64,000 nucleotides of DNA from CAWGJF01 sp963822905 (lineage in GTDB: Bacteria > Bacteroidota > Ignavibacteria > Ignavibacteriales > Ignavibacteriaceae). Made by a program: the position numbers and the translations under genes. Below, in pieces: positions 36,750 to 46,594 of the stretch (positions are counted from its first letter, which is position 1; each line of letters begins with the position of its first letter). The DNA lies in NCBI GenBank assembly GCA_963822905.1, contig CAWGJF010000007.1, positions 345,346 to 409,345 on the forward strand, given 5' to 3'. Under the pieces are notes generated by a model, which was given only the letters and a program-made list of their open reading frames with translations, was not told where the DNA came from and made no database searches.

Positions 36750-37376
36750 CTATTTAAATTTTTCCAGTTCAATTTGATGAGAATTAGCATAAAGTTTTTT
36801 AAGAAAGGTTTTACGATGAATTGGCGATGGACCATATTTCAAAACTGCTTGCCTGTGTTCCAAAGTCGGATACCCTTTATTTTTTTCCAATAAATAATGT
36901 GGAAAATCTCGCGAATATTTCTTCATTAGCTTGTCACGAGTAACTTTTGCGACAATTGATGCTGCACCAATTGAAAATGATTTTGCATCGCCTTTAATAA
37001 TTGGGATTACAGGGATATCAGATTCAAAACTTTTATTTCCGTCAACCAAAACTATATCAGGTTTAACAGATAGTTGTTGAACTGCTTGTTTCATTGCAAG
37101 TAAAGATGCATTCAAAATGTTAATCTCATCTATTATTTCATGGTCAATTACGGAAACAGAATACGACAGACATTCTGCAGTTATCTTTTCAAAAAGGAAC
37201 TCTCTCTTCTTTTCTGAAAGAGTCTTCGAATCAGCAACTCCATCAATATGAAAATCTTTATCAAAAATAACGGCAGATGCAACTACCGGTCCTGCAAGCG
37301 GGCCCCTTCCTGCTTCGTCTACTCCGGCAAGAAATTTAATGCCGTTTTTCAGAAAGTATTTATCAAATGTGTTCAA
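36750..37376 (-). CDS. rnhB: Ribonuclease HII
   Basis: The 208-residue enzyme removes ribonucleotides from DNA. It has the metal-binding GVDEAGRGPLAGPVVASAV (about 18-36), VDGNKS, and GDAKSFSIGAASIVAKVTRD, and ends with the usual helices. Normal length. It precedes yraN and follows the UbiA gene by 13 bp. Confidence 0.95.
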   Translation of the reverse strand: MNTFDKYFLKNGIKFLAGVDEAGRGPLAGPVVASAVIFDKDFHIDGVADSKTLSEKKREFLFEKITAECLSYSVSVIDHEIIDEINILNASLLAMKQAVQQLSVKPDIVLVDGNKSFESDIPVIPIIKGDAKSFSIGAASIVAKVTRDKLMKKYSRDFPHYLLEKNKGYPTLEHRQAVLKYGPSPIHRKTFLKKLYANSHQIELEKFK

Positions 37377-37389
37377 TTAAATTCTTGAA

Positions 37390-38229
37390 TTATATTCCCA
37401 GATAAATTGCAATTAATCCTAAAACCATATCTAATTTTAAAAGATTACTTATCTTGATCAAGCTTTCTGTAGAACCATTTTTAAATAATATTTTTAAACA
37501 ATAAACAAGTAGTGGATTCACAATGATCATAACAAAAATAAAATATTCAATTTTATAAAGATGAAAAAGAAACGGATAACAAGTAAATAAAACCAGAACA
37601 ATAGTTGTAAATAAAATAAGATGTTTCGATTTTTGAAATCCGAATCTGATTGGGAAAGTATTTACTCCGGCTTTTCTATCTCCTTCAACATCCTGCATAT
37701 CTTTTACTATTTCTCTTACCAGGTTAATCAGGAATGCAAACAATGCAGGAATGACTGCAGCTTCAGGATTTTCAACTGCAACACCACCGTAGATGAAAAC
37801 AAGCCCGGTTAAAAATGCAACAATGATGTTTCCAACAAGAGGAATTCTTTTAAAGTATTTTGAATAAAGAAACAAAAGCTGAGTTGTAACAACAACTATA
37901 AGGAAAGCAGGCAGATTAATAAACCAGGATAAGATAAAAGATAAAAGTAAAAAGATAAAATAGAGGACAAGAGCTTCTTTGTATAAAATATTTCCTGAAG
38001 CAAGCGGTCTTTTCGGACGATTTATTTTATCAATTTCAAAATCAAAAATATCATTAATTATATTTCCGGCAGAAGCAGTAAACGCAGAGGAAAAACCTGC
38101 AAGGATTGCAATTTTGAAAGAAGAACTATCAACTGAGCAAATAAAAACAGCAACAACAGCAGTAAAAAATGTTATAATAAAATTTAGGGGGCGAAGGATT
38201 TTCAGGTAAGCTGGTAGTTTAGTTTTCAA
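37390..38229 (-). CDS. UbiA-family prenyltransferase
   Basis: The 279-residue membrane protein has eight to nine helices and both aspartate motifs of the superfamily: NDIFDFEIDKINRPKRPLAS and KDMQDVEGDRKAGVNTFP. It transfers a prenyl chain to an acceptor. The wording is closest to geranylgeranylglycerol-phosphate geranylgeranyltransferase-like bacterial members rather than MenA or COX10, but the acceptor cannot be fixed. It heads the rnhB/yraN/dctQM run, 132 bp from the next gene upstream, which has its own terminator. Confidence 0.85.
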   Translation of the reverse strand: MKTKLPAYLKILRPLNFIITFFTAVVAVFICSVDSSSFKIAILAGFSSAFTASAGNIINDIFDFEIDKINRPKRPLASGNILYKEALVLYFIFLLLSFILSWFINLPAFLIVVVTTQLLFLYSKYFKRIPLVGNIIVAFLTGLVFIYGGVAVENPEAAVIPALFAFLINLVREIVKDMQDVEGDRKAGVNTFPIRFGFQKSKHLILFTTIVLVLFTCYPFLFHLYKIEYFIFVMIIVNPLLVYCLKILFKNGSTESLIKISNLLKLDMVLGLIAIYLGI

Positions 38230-38314
38230 TCTGTATGAAAGAATTGTGATAATTTTATATGAAAATTACAACTATTTATATTAAGATTAATAGAATCATA
38301 ATTATCTTAGTAAA

Positions 38315-38341
38315 AATAAAAAGCCCCGGTTTGCGGGGCTT
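38315..38341 (-). terminator. Rho-independent terminator of the 38.4 kb T9SS gene
   Basis: On the minus strand AAGCCCCGCAAACCGGGGCTT forms an eight-base stem and is followed directly by TTTATTTTTA. It lies 21 bp after the stop codon of the T9SS gene. Confidence 0.85.
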
Positions 38342-38361
38342 CTGATAAGTAATTAAAATTA

Positions 38362-40071
38362 TTACTTCATCAATATCATTTTTTTCGAATCAACAAAGTC
38401 ATTCACTTTTAGGCTATATATATAAACTCCACTTGCAAGCCTTGATGCATCAAAGTTTACTTCATACCTTCCCTCATTCTGGACTTCATTTACTAAGGTT
38501 GTTACTTCTGCACCAAGTATATCAAATACTTTTACCATTACATTTCCACTTTGAGGAATTTGATATTTAATTTTAGTGCTTGGGTTGAAAGGATTTGGAA
38601 ACGCTTCACTCAAATAATAATTATACGGAGTAATATCATTATATGAAACATCAAGCGTACTTGATTTTTTATATATTCTGCTAAAACCTCTATAAACATT
38701 ATTCTCTATTAAGTCCATACTGATTATAATTTCAGGATAATCATCTCCATCAAAATCAGCTGAAGTGGCTGAAAAAAATACACTATTCTGATTTAGCAGT
38801 TCATTTCTCTTGATATAGTAAAGCTTATAACCACTCCCTTTATAATTGAAAATCAATAAATTCTGATCTATACAAAGCAGAACTTCTTCAGTACCGTCAT
38901 TATCAATATCCGCAGTAACCATATTTGAGGCAAACCAGGTGCCGCCTCCTATTACTGCTATTGAATATACTATAGTGTATTGATCATCTCCGTCAGCTTC
39001 ATATATATATATTATTTGACTGCCTGTTCCATTAATATATCCATCCCCGCATATCCATAACTCTGGTTTACCGTTATGGTTAATGTCATTTGTGAAAAGC
39101 TGCATATATACATTACTGATTGGCAGCGAATCTATTCTTATTACGTTGTAATTATTTCCTTCAACATATTCATAAACGAAAACTTCACCGAATTCATTAC
39201 TTACAGCAAAATTCTGTTTCCCGTCAGAATCAAAATCTCCAAATGCAAATCCCCTTGTATAAATTGAATAGACCGAAGGACGATTTTGATATAATATATT
39301 AAACTCATTATTAAGTCTGTCGTACTTAGTAATCTGGAAGCTGTTACTTAAAACTAATGAATCTCCTGAGCCATCGAGACGATAAATCATTTCAGGATAA
39401 CTATCCCCGTCTATATCATATAATGTCATATCTACTGGCTGCCCAAGGCCTGTGGTAGGATCATATACAGTTTTAATACTTGTTGGATACCCAGTTGTAG
39501 AGTCAATGGTGAGAACTTTAATGTAATGGTTATAGCCTCCGGGATAATAATCAATAAAGCTGTTTATAATTTCCGGAATATCATTATTTTCTAAATCACC
39601 AATGCACCACGGTGCTCCTAAGCTATCGGGATATTGATAAATGGAATCATAAGAACCATTTGAATTAATTTCATAAATTACTATAAATCCATAAGGAGAA
39701 TTTCTATATTCACCATAAACTTCCTTTCTACCGTCACTGTTTATGTCTGCAACTATCAAAGGAGGACCTGCGTAATAAGGAGGAATTTCACCCCACAAAG
39801 TAAATAGCTTAGAGTATTGTGTCGTATCTATTGTTCTTAAATCAACGGTTAGATCAAAATTGCAATCAGATGGAATGTTTTTAATGTTTTCTGTTTTAAT
39901 AATTGTTTTGCCGGTTAGCTTATCCTGTAATTTCAGTACTCCATCTTTTTCGGAAATAATATTATATCGTTGTTTTAAAGCATTATAATCTATTTGACCA
40001 TTTTGTGGAAAAACTACTCCAAGGGTGAATAAAAGAAGAAGAATTACTTTATTAAAATATTGACAATACAT
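38362..40071 (-). CDS. Secreted FG-GAP-like protein with T9SS sorting domain
   Basis: The 569-residue protein has a signal peptide (about 1-22, GVVFPQ). Degenerate FG-GAP/VCBS repeats fill the middle (ADINSDGRKEVYGEY, DIDGDSYPEMIYR, DFDSDGKQNFAVS, DINHNGKPELWIC, DIDNDGTEEVLLC, DFDGDDYPEIIIS). The C-terminal sorting domain reads AFPNPFNPSTKIKYQIP, VFDILGAEVTTLVNE and ends KKMILMK. It lacks the palindromic insertion found in the otherwise similar domain at 57.6 kb. It follows the Omp85 gene without a gap. Confidence 0.87.
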   Translation of the reverse strand: MYCQYFNKVILLLLFTLGVVFPQNGQIDYNALKQRYNIISEKDGVLKLQDKLTGKTIIKTENIKNIPSDCNFDLTVDLRTIDTTQYSKLFTLWGEIPPYYAGPPLIVADINSDGRKEVYGEYRNSPYGFIVIYEINSNGSYDSIYQYPDSLGAPWCIGDLENNDIPEIINSFIDYYPGGYNHYIKVLTIDSTTGYPTSIKTVYDPTTGLGQPVDMTLYDIDGDSYPEMIYRLDGSGDSLVLSNSFQITKYDRLNNEFNILYQNRPSVYSIYTRGFAFGDFDSDGKQNFAVSNEFGEVFVYEYVEGNNYNVIRIDSLPISNVYMQLFTNDINHNGKPELWICGDGYINGTGSQIIYIYEADGDDQYTIVYSIAVIGGGTWFASNMVTADIDNDGTEEVLLCIDQNLLIFNYKGSGYKLYYIKRNELLNQNSVFFSATSADFDGDDYPEIIISMDLIENNVYRGFSRIYKKSSTLDVSYNDITPYNYYLSEAFPNPFNPSTKIKYQIPQSGNVMVKVFDILGAEVTTLVNEVQNEGRYEVNFDASRLASGVYIYSLKVNDFVDSKKMILMK

Positions 40072-41839
40072 TTAAAACTCATTTATAATTCCAAAATGAA
40101 TTTTCCCATCACTGAATGAATCGCCATTAGCAAGAGCAAAGCTTACTCCTAGCAAACCGATTCCTGTTTCGACTGTTATTCCCAAACCATAACCGAAAAT
40201 TACATCTTCACTTTTCTGCACACTTCTCTCAGGATCTGCTTCACGTAAATAATAACCTGAATCGAAAAATAGGAATGCATATGATCTTCTTGTTAATAAA
40301 AGTCTGTATTCTAAATTTGTCCACGCAATCCTTGAAGCAAGAAACTGTTCTTCCCTGTAACCTCTGACTGTGCTGTTCCCGCCAAGCTTCCAGAGATCAC
40401 TTACTTCAAAAAATGGTCCGCGTAATTCTCTTCCGTTAACACTGAAAGCAAGTACATTCCTGGAAAACAATTCATAAAAAACGCTGAGTGAAGCAGTGAT
40501 TCGCTGTAGGTGTAATATTTGTTTCAAGGGTTGGAGTAATATATTCAGTAGGTCCGTTTATATTTTTTCTGCTGAATGAATAACCGGTTAAAAATAAAAC
40601 TCCACTGGTTGGTGAAAGCGGATCATCTCTCAGATCAATTTTTAAATCAAGTCCGGTAGTTAATGTTGAAGAGTTATAAACAGTAAAAACCGGGACTGTT
40701 CTCACCGTAGGGATGACTTCTTCCAATAAGATTGAACCTGAAGCAGAAATATCTTCTGTTGCAAGATATTCCAAACTTCCACCATATCTTCGCTGTACAT
40801 AAGTTGAATCCTGGATTCGTTGAAACAGACCAAGATTAACATTAAAAGGATAACCGAAAAGCCACGGTTCAAGATATTTTAAATCGAGTTCCTGCGACTC
40901 ACGTGTGAGCTTTTGCCATTTTACTGAGGCAGCCCTGCCGGTACCAAAGATATTCCGAAGTGTCACATTTACAAGCCCGGTAACGTATCCGGATTCTTTA
41001 TCTGTAGCCGGAGGTACGTAACCAATTATTCCATCAAAGTTATTTGTATTTTTTTCTTTAACTGAAATCAGAAGAACGCCTTTGTTTTGCTTGTCCAGAT
41101 AAAATTGCGGAACTGGAACGGGATCAAAAAACCGGAGCTTATTTAATCTTTTTGGAAAATCTTCAACTCTTTTTTGTGAGTATTCTTCACCCTGATTTAT
41201 TCTTAACTCACGAATTATCACATAATCTTTTGTAGAAGAGTTTCCGCTGATTTGAATTTTGTCAATTTTACTTTTTTTGCCTTCATCAAACCTGATACGA
41301 AGATCAGAAAGATATTTGTTTTCTACGGTATCTTCATATAGATAAACAGAGGTAATCTGAAAATAGCCAAATGGGTAACCATTATTCTCAAGCTCGGTGA
41401 GAATTACGGAAATTGATTCTTCGATATCATACTTGTTAAATATTTGTCCCTTTAAGTAATCAAACGCCTGGTTTATTTGTCTGATTTTCGAAGAATCAGC
41501 AATATCAAAAAATATATTTTTAATAATTGTTGGGTCGCCCTGCTGAACATTCAAAACAATTGAAACTGAAGATGAATCCTCTGAGATATTTGCTTCAGTT
41601 CCGGAAAAATCAGGATTCATATAACCAAACCCGGCGAGTTGTTCTGCTATATTTTTTTTTATTGAGTCAAGCAGACCGGGATAATATTTTATTCCTGTCG
41701 AAATGCCGCTCCATTCCTGTATATCCGATTGTGTAAAATCAGTATTTTCAGAAATTTCAAAATCTTTTATTGTTTGGGAGAAAATATTACAAAAAATGAA
41801 AGTAGAGAACAGAAGAATTTTAACGGGGTGAATCATCAA
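40072..41839 (-). pseudogene. Omp85/BamA-family outer-membrane protein, frameshifted
   Basis: Two overlapping minus-strand frames, 40472-41839 and 40072-40527, together encode one protein of about 585 residues. The first has a signal peptide, POTRA-like domains (KIDKIQISGNSSTKDYVI; INQGEEYSQKRVEDFPKRL) and early barrel strands. The second supplies the last barrel strands (GNSTVRGYREEQFLASRIAW, the conserved VRGY/F-type motif) and ends INEF. The frame breaks near 40500: the first ends ITPTANHC in the wrong frame, while the correct continuation is RITASLSVFYELFSRN. One extra or two missing bases explain it. Members insert or secrete outer-membrane proteins or lipids. Sequencing error or true inactivation cannot be told apart here. 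Confidence 0.8.
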
Positions 41840-42785
41840 TTATTTTTATTTTTTTACCAACCGGTTCAACATTGATTTGACTAATAAACGAACCTAAGTT
41901 TTCTAATTCAACATTGCACACGTCAAAGCTTTGTGCGTTGTTGATTCCAAGAGAAGCCGCAGATAATATCTGATCATTAAAAGTTAATCTATTTACCCAA
42001 CCATAAATTATTCCGGCTACGAAAGTATCACCACTACCTGTGGAATCTACAATATCAATTTTAGGCAGACTAATTTTATAATGAAAGTCAAAATTAGAAC
42101 AGTAAAAATCTTTCTCGCCGTTTGTAATAAAAGCTTGTTTAATTCCTTTTGAATAAAGTAAATCCAAATAACTAAGTATTTCACTTTCTTTTCTAAGAGA
42201 AATATCAAGCGATGATTCAATTTCATCCACATTATTGTGAAGTAGTGTTGGAGAAGCATCGATGCAATTCTGAATGTGTTTTCCGTAAGTATCACAAAAA
42301 GATATCTTTCCCATCCTGTTAGCCATTTCAATTCCCATAGGAAAAATTGTATCAGTTTCAATACAAGGTGAACTTCCGGAAAAAACAACCATCTCGCAAT
42401 TCGCAATCATTTTTTCCATTTGTGAAATGAAGTTTTTCGTTTCTGAGTCTGTAACAACTGAGTTTTCAGAAAAAAATGAAGCAACTTTTTTAGAAGATTG
42501 ATCAATTATTATCGAACATTCCCTGGTTTCATTTTGCGTCTGGATTATTGAATGTTTTATATCTTCCTTTCTAAGTACTTCTTTAAGTAACCTGCCATTT
42601 ATTCCCCCGGCAAATGTTAAAGATGTATTCTGAATATCCAGATAATTTAATTGACGACTTACATTTATCCCTTTGCCGCCGGCTTTTAAGATAAGTTTAC
42701 CGTTTCTATTTCCAGTATTGAAGAATACTTTTTGAAAATCCAATCGCCTTTCAAGAAGTGGATTGATTGTGATGGTCAGGATCAT
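41820..42785 (-). CDS. PfkB-family sugar(-phosphate) kinase
   Basis: The 321-residue protein has the ribokinase-like order: GGKGINVSRQLNYL near 37-50, an inner VVFSGSSP, and VDSTGSGDTFVAGIIYGW with the catalytic Asp near 254. The start ITINPLLERRLDF corresponds to the NPaxD sugar-binding motif of 1-phosphofructokinase/LacC/PfkB enzymes, but Glu stands where Asp is usual. 1-Phosphofructokinase, tagatose-6-phosphate kinase or 6-phosphofructokinase activity are all possible. It overlaps the Omp85 gene start by about 20 bp. Confidence 0.8.
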   Translation of the reverse strand: MILTITINPLLERRLDFQKVFFNTGNRNGKLILKAGGKGINVSRQLNYLDIQNTSLTFAGGINGRLLKEVLRKEDIKHSIIQTQNETRECSIIIDQSSKKVASFFSENSVVTDSETKNFISQMEKMIANCEMVVFSGSSPCIETDTIFPMGIEMANRMGKISFCDTYGKHIQNCIDASPTLLHNNVDEIESSLDISLRKESEILSYLDLLYSKGIKQAFITNGEKDFYCSNFDFHYKISLPKIDIVDSTGSGDTFVAGIIYGWVNRLTFNDQILSAASLGINNAQSFDVCNVELENLGSFISQINVEPVGKKIKIIDDSPR

Positions 42786-42818
42786 AATTAAGTAAGAAGA
42801 AATCTTTTTAAGATTTTA

Positions 42819-44090
42819 TTATTTATATCTGAATCTATAAAGATCTCCTGACAAAGGCGTGGTCAAGCGGTAATCACCAAACCCTGTTTCATCGAGGAAG
42901 GTAAAACTTCGGTTAAGATCATAATACTGCCAGACTTCATAAGGTTTAGCGTAATATTCAAACGGATGCCTGTCTATATTATCAGGGATGCCGAGAAGAA
43001 TTAAAACCATTCCCCGGTCAGATCTCCAACCTTCGGTATAATTTGAAAAATGTTCGTTTGCGTATGCAACTCTTTTATAGTACTCTTCAAAAACATGATT
43101 ATCCTCAGTATCAGGTGTCGGATCTTTAGATTTCCAGAATTCCATGAAATATTTTGTTTTTTCCTCATTTGTTTTTGCATCTTTAATTTTATCAAGTTCG
43201 CTCGGATTTGCAATATAAACAAGTTGTGCAATCGCTTTATCCAGATCATTAATAGATTTAGGAACTCCTGACCAGCGCGATATAAATGATTTAGTTGCAA
43301 AACATATCAGTTCATCATTTGAATTTCTCACATAAACGTTCAAAAGATATTTTCCAAGACTAAGATTGAATTTATTAATAGTGTAAAATACCTGGTTGCT
43401 GCCCGGCTTTAAATGTTGTTTGGTTGTATCCTGAAATTGTATCTTGTTATCAGTATCAGCAATTGAATATTCAAGAACAACATCCTGTGATGAATCTGCA
43501 TACAATTCAAAGAAAAATGGCACGCCATCTTTATCAACAACTACTTCCCTGGAAACATTCGGAACTATTTTGTTGCTTCCTTCAACGACATTTTTCTGGG
43601 CGATCAACATAATATCACTTATCGAAGGTTTATCATTCAGATTACGAATTGTAAATACATTTTCAGAACTGAATTCTTCCCTGGAATCCTTATCAAGCAA
43701 ACCGGTATGAATAAAATATTTTCCCGGTGACAAGTTGATAGATTTATAACTGAGCTTAAAATTTTCTTCTGCGGTTGTTTGGGGGAAACTGAACGTTGTT
43801 ATTTTTTCATTCCATATTTTCTCAGTGATTAACGTCTCTTTATCTTCAGTAAAAACTGAAACTGTAATTGTATAAGCAGCTTCATACCCATTTCCTGTTT
43901 TAATAAACTGTACTTCAGAGTAAGGAACTTTAATAAACACATCTAGTCTTGTTTTCTCATTATCACCATAAAAATTAAGAAAATCCTGGTAATATTTTAT
44001 TTTGTGGGCATTATAATTCTCCCTGTTTTCAATCTGTCCAAAAATGATTCCAGTGCATGTGATTAAAATAAAAAATAATATTCTTTTCAT
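42819..44090 (-). CDS. Exported GWxTD-domain protein
   Basis: The 423-residue protein has a signal peptide (about 1-18, IIFGQ). A beta-rich middle is followed by a C-terminal GWxTD domain in which the name motif reads GWRSDRGMVLILLGIPD, with FEYYAKPYEVWQYY after it. Such proteins are common in Bacteroidota and Acidobacteriota and have no assigned function. The Thr-to-Ser change in the motif is conservative. It lies 14 bp after rimO. Confidence 0.85.
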   Translation of the reverse strand: MKRILFFILITCTGIIFGQIENRENYNAHKIKYYQDFLNFYGDNEKTRLDVFIKVPYSEVQFIKTGNGYEAAYTITVSVFTEDKETLITEKIWNEKITTFSFPQTTAEENFKLSYKSINLSPGKYFIHTGLLDKDSREEFSSENVFTIRNLNDKPSISDIMLIAQKNVVEGSNKIVPNVSREVVVDKDGVPFFFELYADSSQDVVLEYSIADTDNKIQFQDTTKQHLKPGSNQVFYTINKFNLSLGKYLLNVYVRNSNDELICFATKSFISRWSGVPKSINDLDKAIAQLVYIANPSELDKIKDAKTNEEKTKYFMEFWKSKDPTPDTEDNHVFEEYYKRVAYANEHFSNYTEGWRSDRGMVLILLGIPDNIDRHPFEYYAKPYEVWQYYDLNRSFTFLDETGFGDYRLTTPLSGDLYRFRYK

Positions 44091-44104
44091 TTTATTTACC
44101 TTAT

Positions 44105-45403
44105 TTAAATTATCCGGGCAAAAAGATCATACTCATTATAATCATAAACTTCAACATCGTAAAATCCACCGGATAATAATTTTTTATTTTTTGATGATAT
44201 TAAAACTTCTCCGTCAACTTCAGGAGCATCCCGGTATGATCTGCCAATAAAATATTCACCTTCCGATCCATCAACCAACACTTTTAGTTTCTTCCCAACT
44301 AGTAATTGATTTTTCTTATTCGAAATATCTTTTTGTAATTCCATTAATATATCTTTTCTTTCGTTTTTTACTTCCGAAGAAACAGGGTCACTTAGACTGA
44401 ATGCGTGAGTATTTTCTTCTAAAGAATAAGTAAAAGTTCCGATTCTTTCAAACTTTATTTCTTCCACAAAATTGCATAATTGCTTAAAATCCGTTTCTGA
44501 TTCTTCCGGATAGCCTACAATAAAAGTAGTTCTCAAAACTAAAGCTGGTATTTTATTTCTCAATTTGTACAATAAGTCTTTTATTTGTCGGCTGGTTGTT
44601 CCTCTACGCATAGACTTTAAAACCTTATCAGAAATATGCTGAAGCGGTATATCAATGTAATTACAAATTTTTGAATTTTGAGAAATAGTTTGGATTACAT
44701 CATCAGGAAAATGTGAGGGATATGCATACATCAACCTAATCCACTCAATTCCGTTTATCTCACTTAATGAATTCAGAAGTTCTGAAAGATTTCTTTTGTC
44801 ATAAATATCTTTCCCATAATCAGTAGTATCCTGTGCAATGATTACTAATTCCTTTGTACCATTCGCAGCTAAAAATTCTGTTTCGCGAATAAGTTCTTCC
44901 ATTGATTTTGATTTATGTAATCCCCTCATTAATGGTATTGCACAAAATGAACAAGGATGATCACAACCCTCAGAAATTTTTAAATAGGCAGAATGAGATG
45001 GAGCAGATAATGTTCGTTCACCAAGCAGGTTATACTTTAATTCACCGCCGAAGGTTTTTAAAATGTTTTGATAATCTTCTGTACCGAAATAAAAATCAAC
45101 TTCTGGAATTTCTTTAACAAGATCATCTTTATATCTAGCAGAGAGACAACCGGAAACAAAGACTTTCTTTAATTTACCTTCGCGTTTATTTGCAACCGCA
45201 TTTAATATTGTATTTACTGATTCTTCTTTGGCAGCTTCAATAAATCCGCAGGTATTTATAATAACTGTATCAGCTTCGTCAGGGCTGGTGCGAACATCAA
45301 TATCATTTAATTGCAATTGTCGAATAAGTCTTTCCGAATCGACTGTATTTTTAGCACAGCCGAGAGTAATTACACTTACTTTATCTTTATTTTTTATATG
45401 CAT
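44105..45403 (-). CDS. rimO: Ribosomal protein S12 methylthiotransferase
   Basis: The 432-residue radical SAM enzyme adds a methylthio group to an aspartate of S12. N-terminal UPF0004 domain: TLGCAKNTVDSERL and NTCGFIEAAKEES. Radical SAM cluster: SEGCDHPCSFCAIPLMRG. A C-terminal TRAM domain follows. GCAKN rather than GCQMN separates it from MiaB, which is present at 55.6 kb. It starts 2 bp after cdsA. Confidence 0.95.
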   Translation of the reverse strand: MHIKNKDKVSVITLGCAKNTVDSERLIRQLQLNDIDVRTSPDEADTVIINTCGFIEAAKEESVNTILNAVANKREGKLKKVFVSGCLSARYKDDLVKEIPEVDFYFGTEDYQNILKTFGGELKYNLLGERTLSAPSHSAYLKISEGCDHPCSFCAIPLMRGLHKSKSMEELIRETEFLAANGTKELVIIAQDTTDYGKDIYDKRNLSELLNSLSEINGIEWIRLMYAYPSHFPDDVIQTISQNSKICNYIDIPLQHISDKVLKSMRRGTTSRQIKDLLYKLRNKIPALVLRTTFIVGYPEESETDFKQLCNFVEEIKFERIGTFTYSLEENTHAFSLSDPVSSEVKNERKDILMELQKDISNKKNQLLVGKKLKVLVDGSEGEYFIGRSYRDAPEVDGEVLISSKNKKLLSGGFYDVEVYDYNEYDLFARII

Positions 45404-45405
45404 GC

Positions 45406-46227
45406 TTATTGAAAATATCTTAGATACAACCAGATGACCGGAGCAGATAAGAGCAATGAATCAAACCTGTCAAACATTCCCCCATGTCCGGGAATTAATC
45501 CTGAAGAATCTTTTGCACCGGAATCTCTTTTAATAAGTGACTCAACGAAATCTCCTAATTGGCCAATTACACCAATGATAATACCCAGAATTATAACATC
45601 TTTTATTGATAAAAAAGGCAGTAAAACTTTTCCAGCAATAATCATTGTTAAAATTGCAAATGCAAAACCAGCAATTGCTCCCTCCCAGCTTTTTGCAGGA
45701 CTAATTCTAGGAATCAGCTTGTGTTTGCCTAATTTTGATCCAATAAAATATGCTGCTGAATCGCAAATCCAAATTGAAGCAAACATCGAAATGATTATAA
45801 AACCACCGCGTAAATACAGATCATCTATCCTGGGATAAAATTCTCTTATTGAAATTAATGAAGAGGAAAATAAACCGATATAAAATATTCCTAAAAGTGT
45901 TATTCCAAGATTGCTAATTGCATTTTCTTTATTCCTGAAGATCTCTGTCAATAAAATTAATACCGAAATAAAGATGATGATAGGAAACAAATCAATTAAG
46001 TGGAACAATTGGTTAATGATCAAAAACATAACCGAACAAACACCGACCACATAATTTGGAAATATATTCTTATTTGCAGCCAGCATTCCAAATTCAATAA
46101 ATGCAGTAATCCCAATTAGTAAAACTAGTCCTGCAAAATAATATGAACCCAGATATGAAAGCAAAAGAATAACGGGAATTGCAACTATGGAAACCAGAAC
46201 CCGCCGGACAATATCAGGAAATGTCAT
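45406..46227 (-). CDS. cdsA: Phosphatidate cytidylyltransferase
   Basis: The 273-residue membrane protein has about seven helices and the C-terminal CdsA signature from SLIKRDSGAKDSSG to HGGMFDRFDSLL. It makes CDP-diacylglycerol for phospholipid synthesis. The start overlaps the upstream DUF2007 gene by one base, and the stop is 2 bp from rimO. Confidence 0.95.
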   Translation of the reverse strand: MTFPDIVRRVLVSIVAIPVILLLSYLGSYYFAGLVLLIGITAFIEFGMLAANKNIFPNYVVGVCSVMFLIINQLFHLIDLFPIIIFISVLILLTEIFRNKENAISNLGITLLGIFYIGLFSSSLISIREFYPRIDDLYLRGGFIIISMFASIWICDSAAYFIGSKLGKHKLIPRISPAKSWEGAIAGFAFAILTMIIAGKVLLPFLSIKDVIILGIIIGVIGQLGDFVESLIKRDSGAKDSSGLIPGHGGMFDRFDSLLLSAPVIWLYLRYFQ

Positions 46228-46586
46228 TATTCGTCTTCGATATTATTTTCTTCATCCGATTTTTTGAGAAGATCTTCAATAAAATTTAGTGAAGATTGAA
46301 GATCACTTTTTCTTACTAAAAGTTTTATAGGTGAAAGGTCTCCCGGTACCGGGAAACTCCTATCTTTCTGAGAAAAGACAGTTACTTCTATTCCGGCACT
46401 TTCAAGGTTGTCTTTTATCATTTCTACATCTAATTCATCGAATGATGTATAAACGAGTACCCAGTCCTTTTCATTCAGTTTTTCATAATCTTTCAATTCT
46501 TTTTCGTCAACTAATTTGACGTTACAATCGGGGCAAATTGTTACTCCCTCAATGTATTCATAATTGCAATTTGGGCAAACAGGCAT
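46227..46586 (-). CDS. Zinc-ribbon DUF2007-type protein
   Basis: The 119-residue protein has an N-terminal zinc ribbon (CPNCNYEYIEGVTICPDC, residues 4-21). A DUF2007-like alpha/beta unit follows (WVLVYTSFDELDVEMIKDNL; AGIEVTVFSQ; IKLLVRKSDL). The family is annotated as putative signal transducing, without a known reaction. It sits between the CPBP and cdsA genes in one operon. Confidence 0.8.
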   Translation of the reverse strand: MPVCPNCNYEYIEGVTICPDCNVKLVDEKELKDYEKLNEKDWVLVYTSFDELDVEMIKDNLESAGIEVTVFSQKDRSFPVPGDLSPIKLLVRKSDLQSSLNFIEDLLKKSDEENNIEDE

Positions 46587-46594
46587 ATCAGCTC

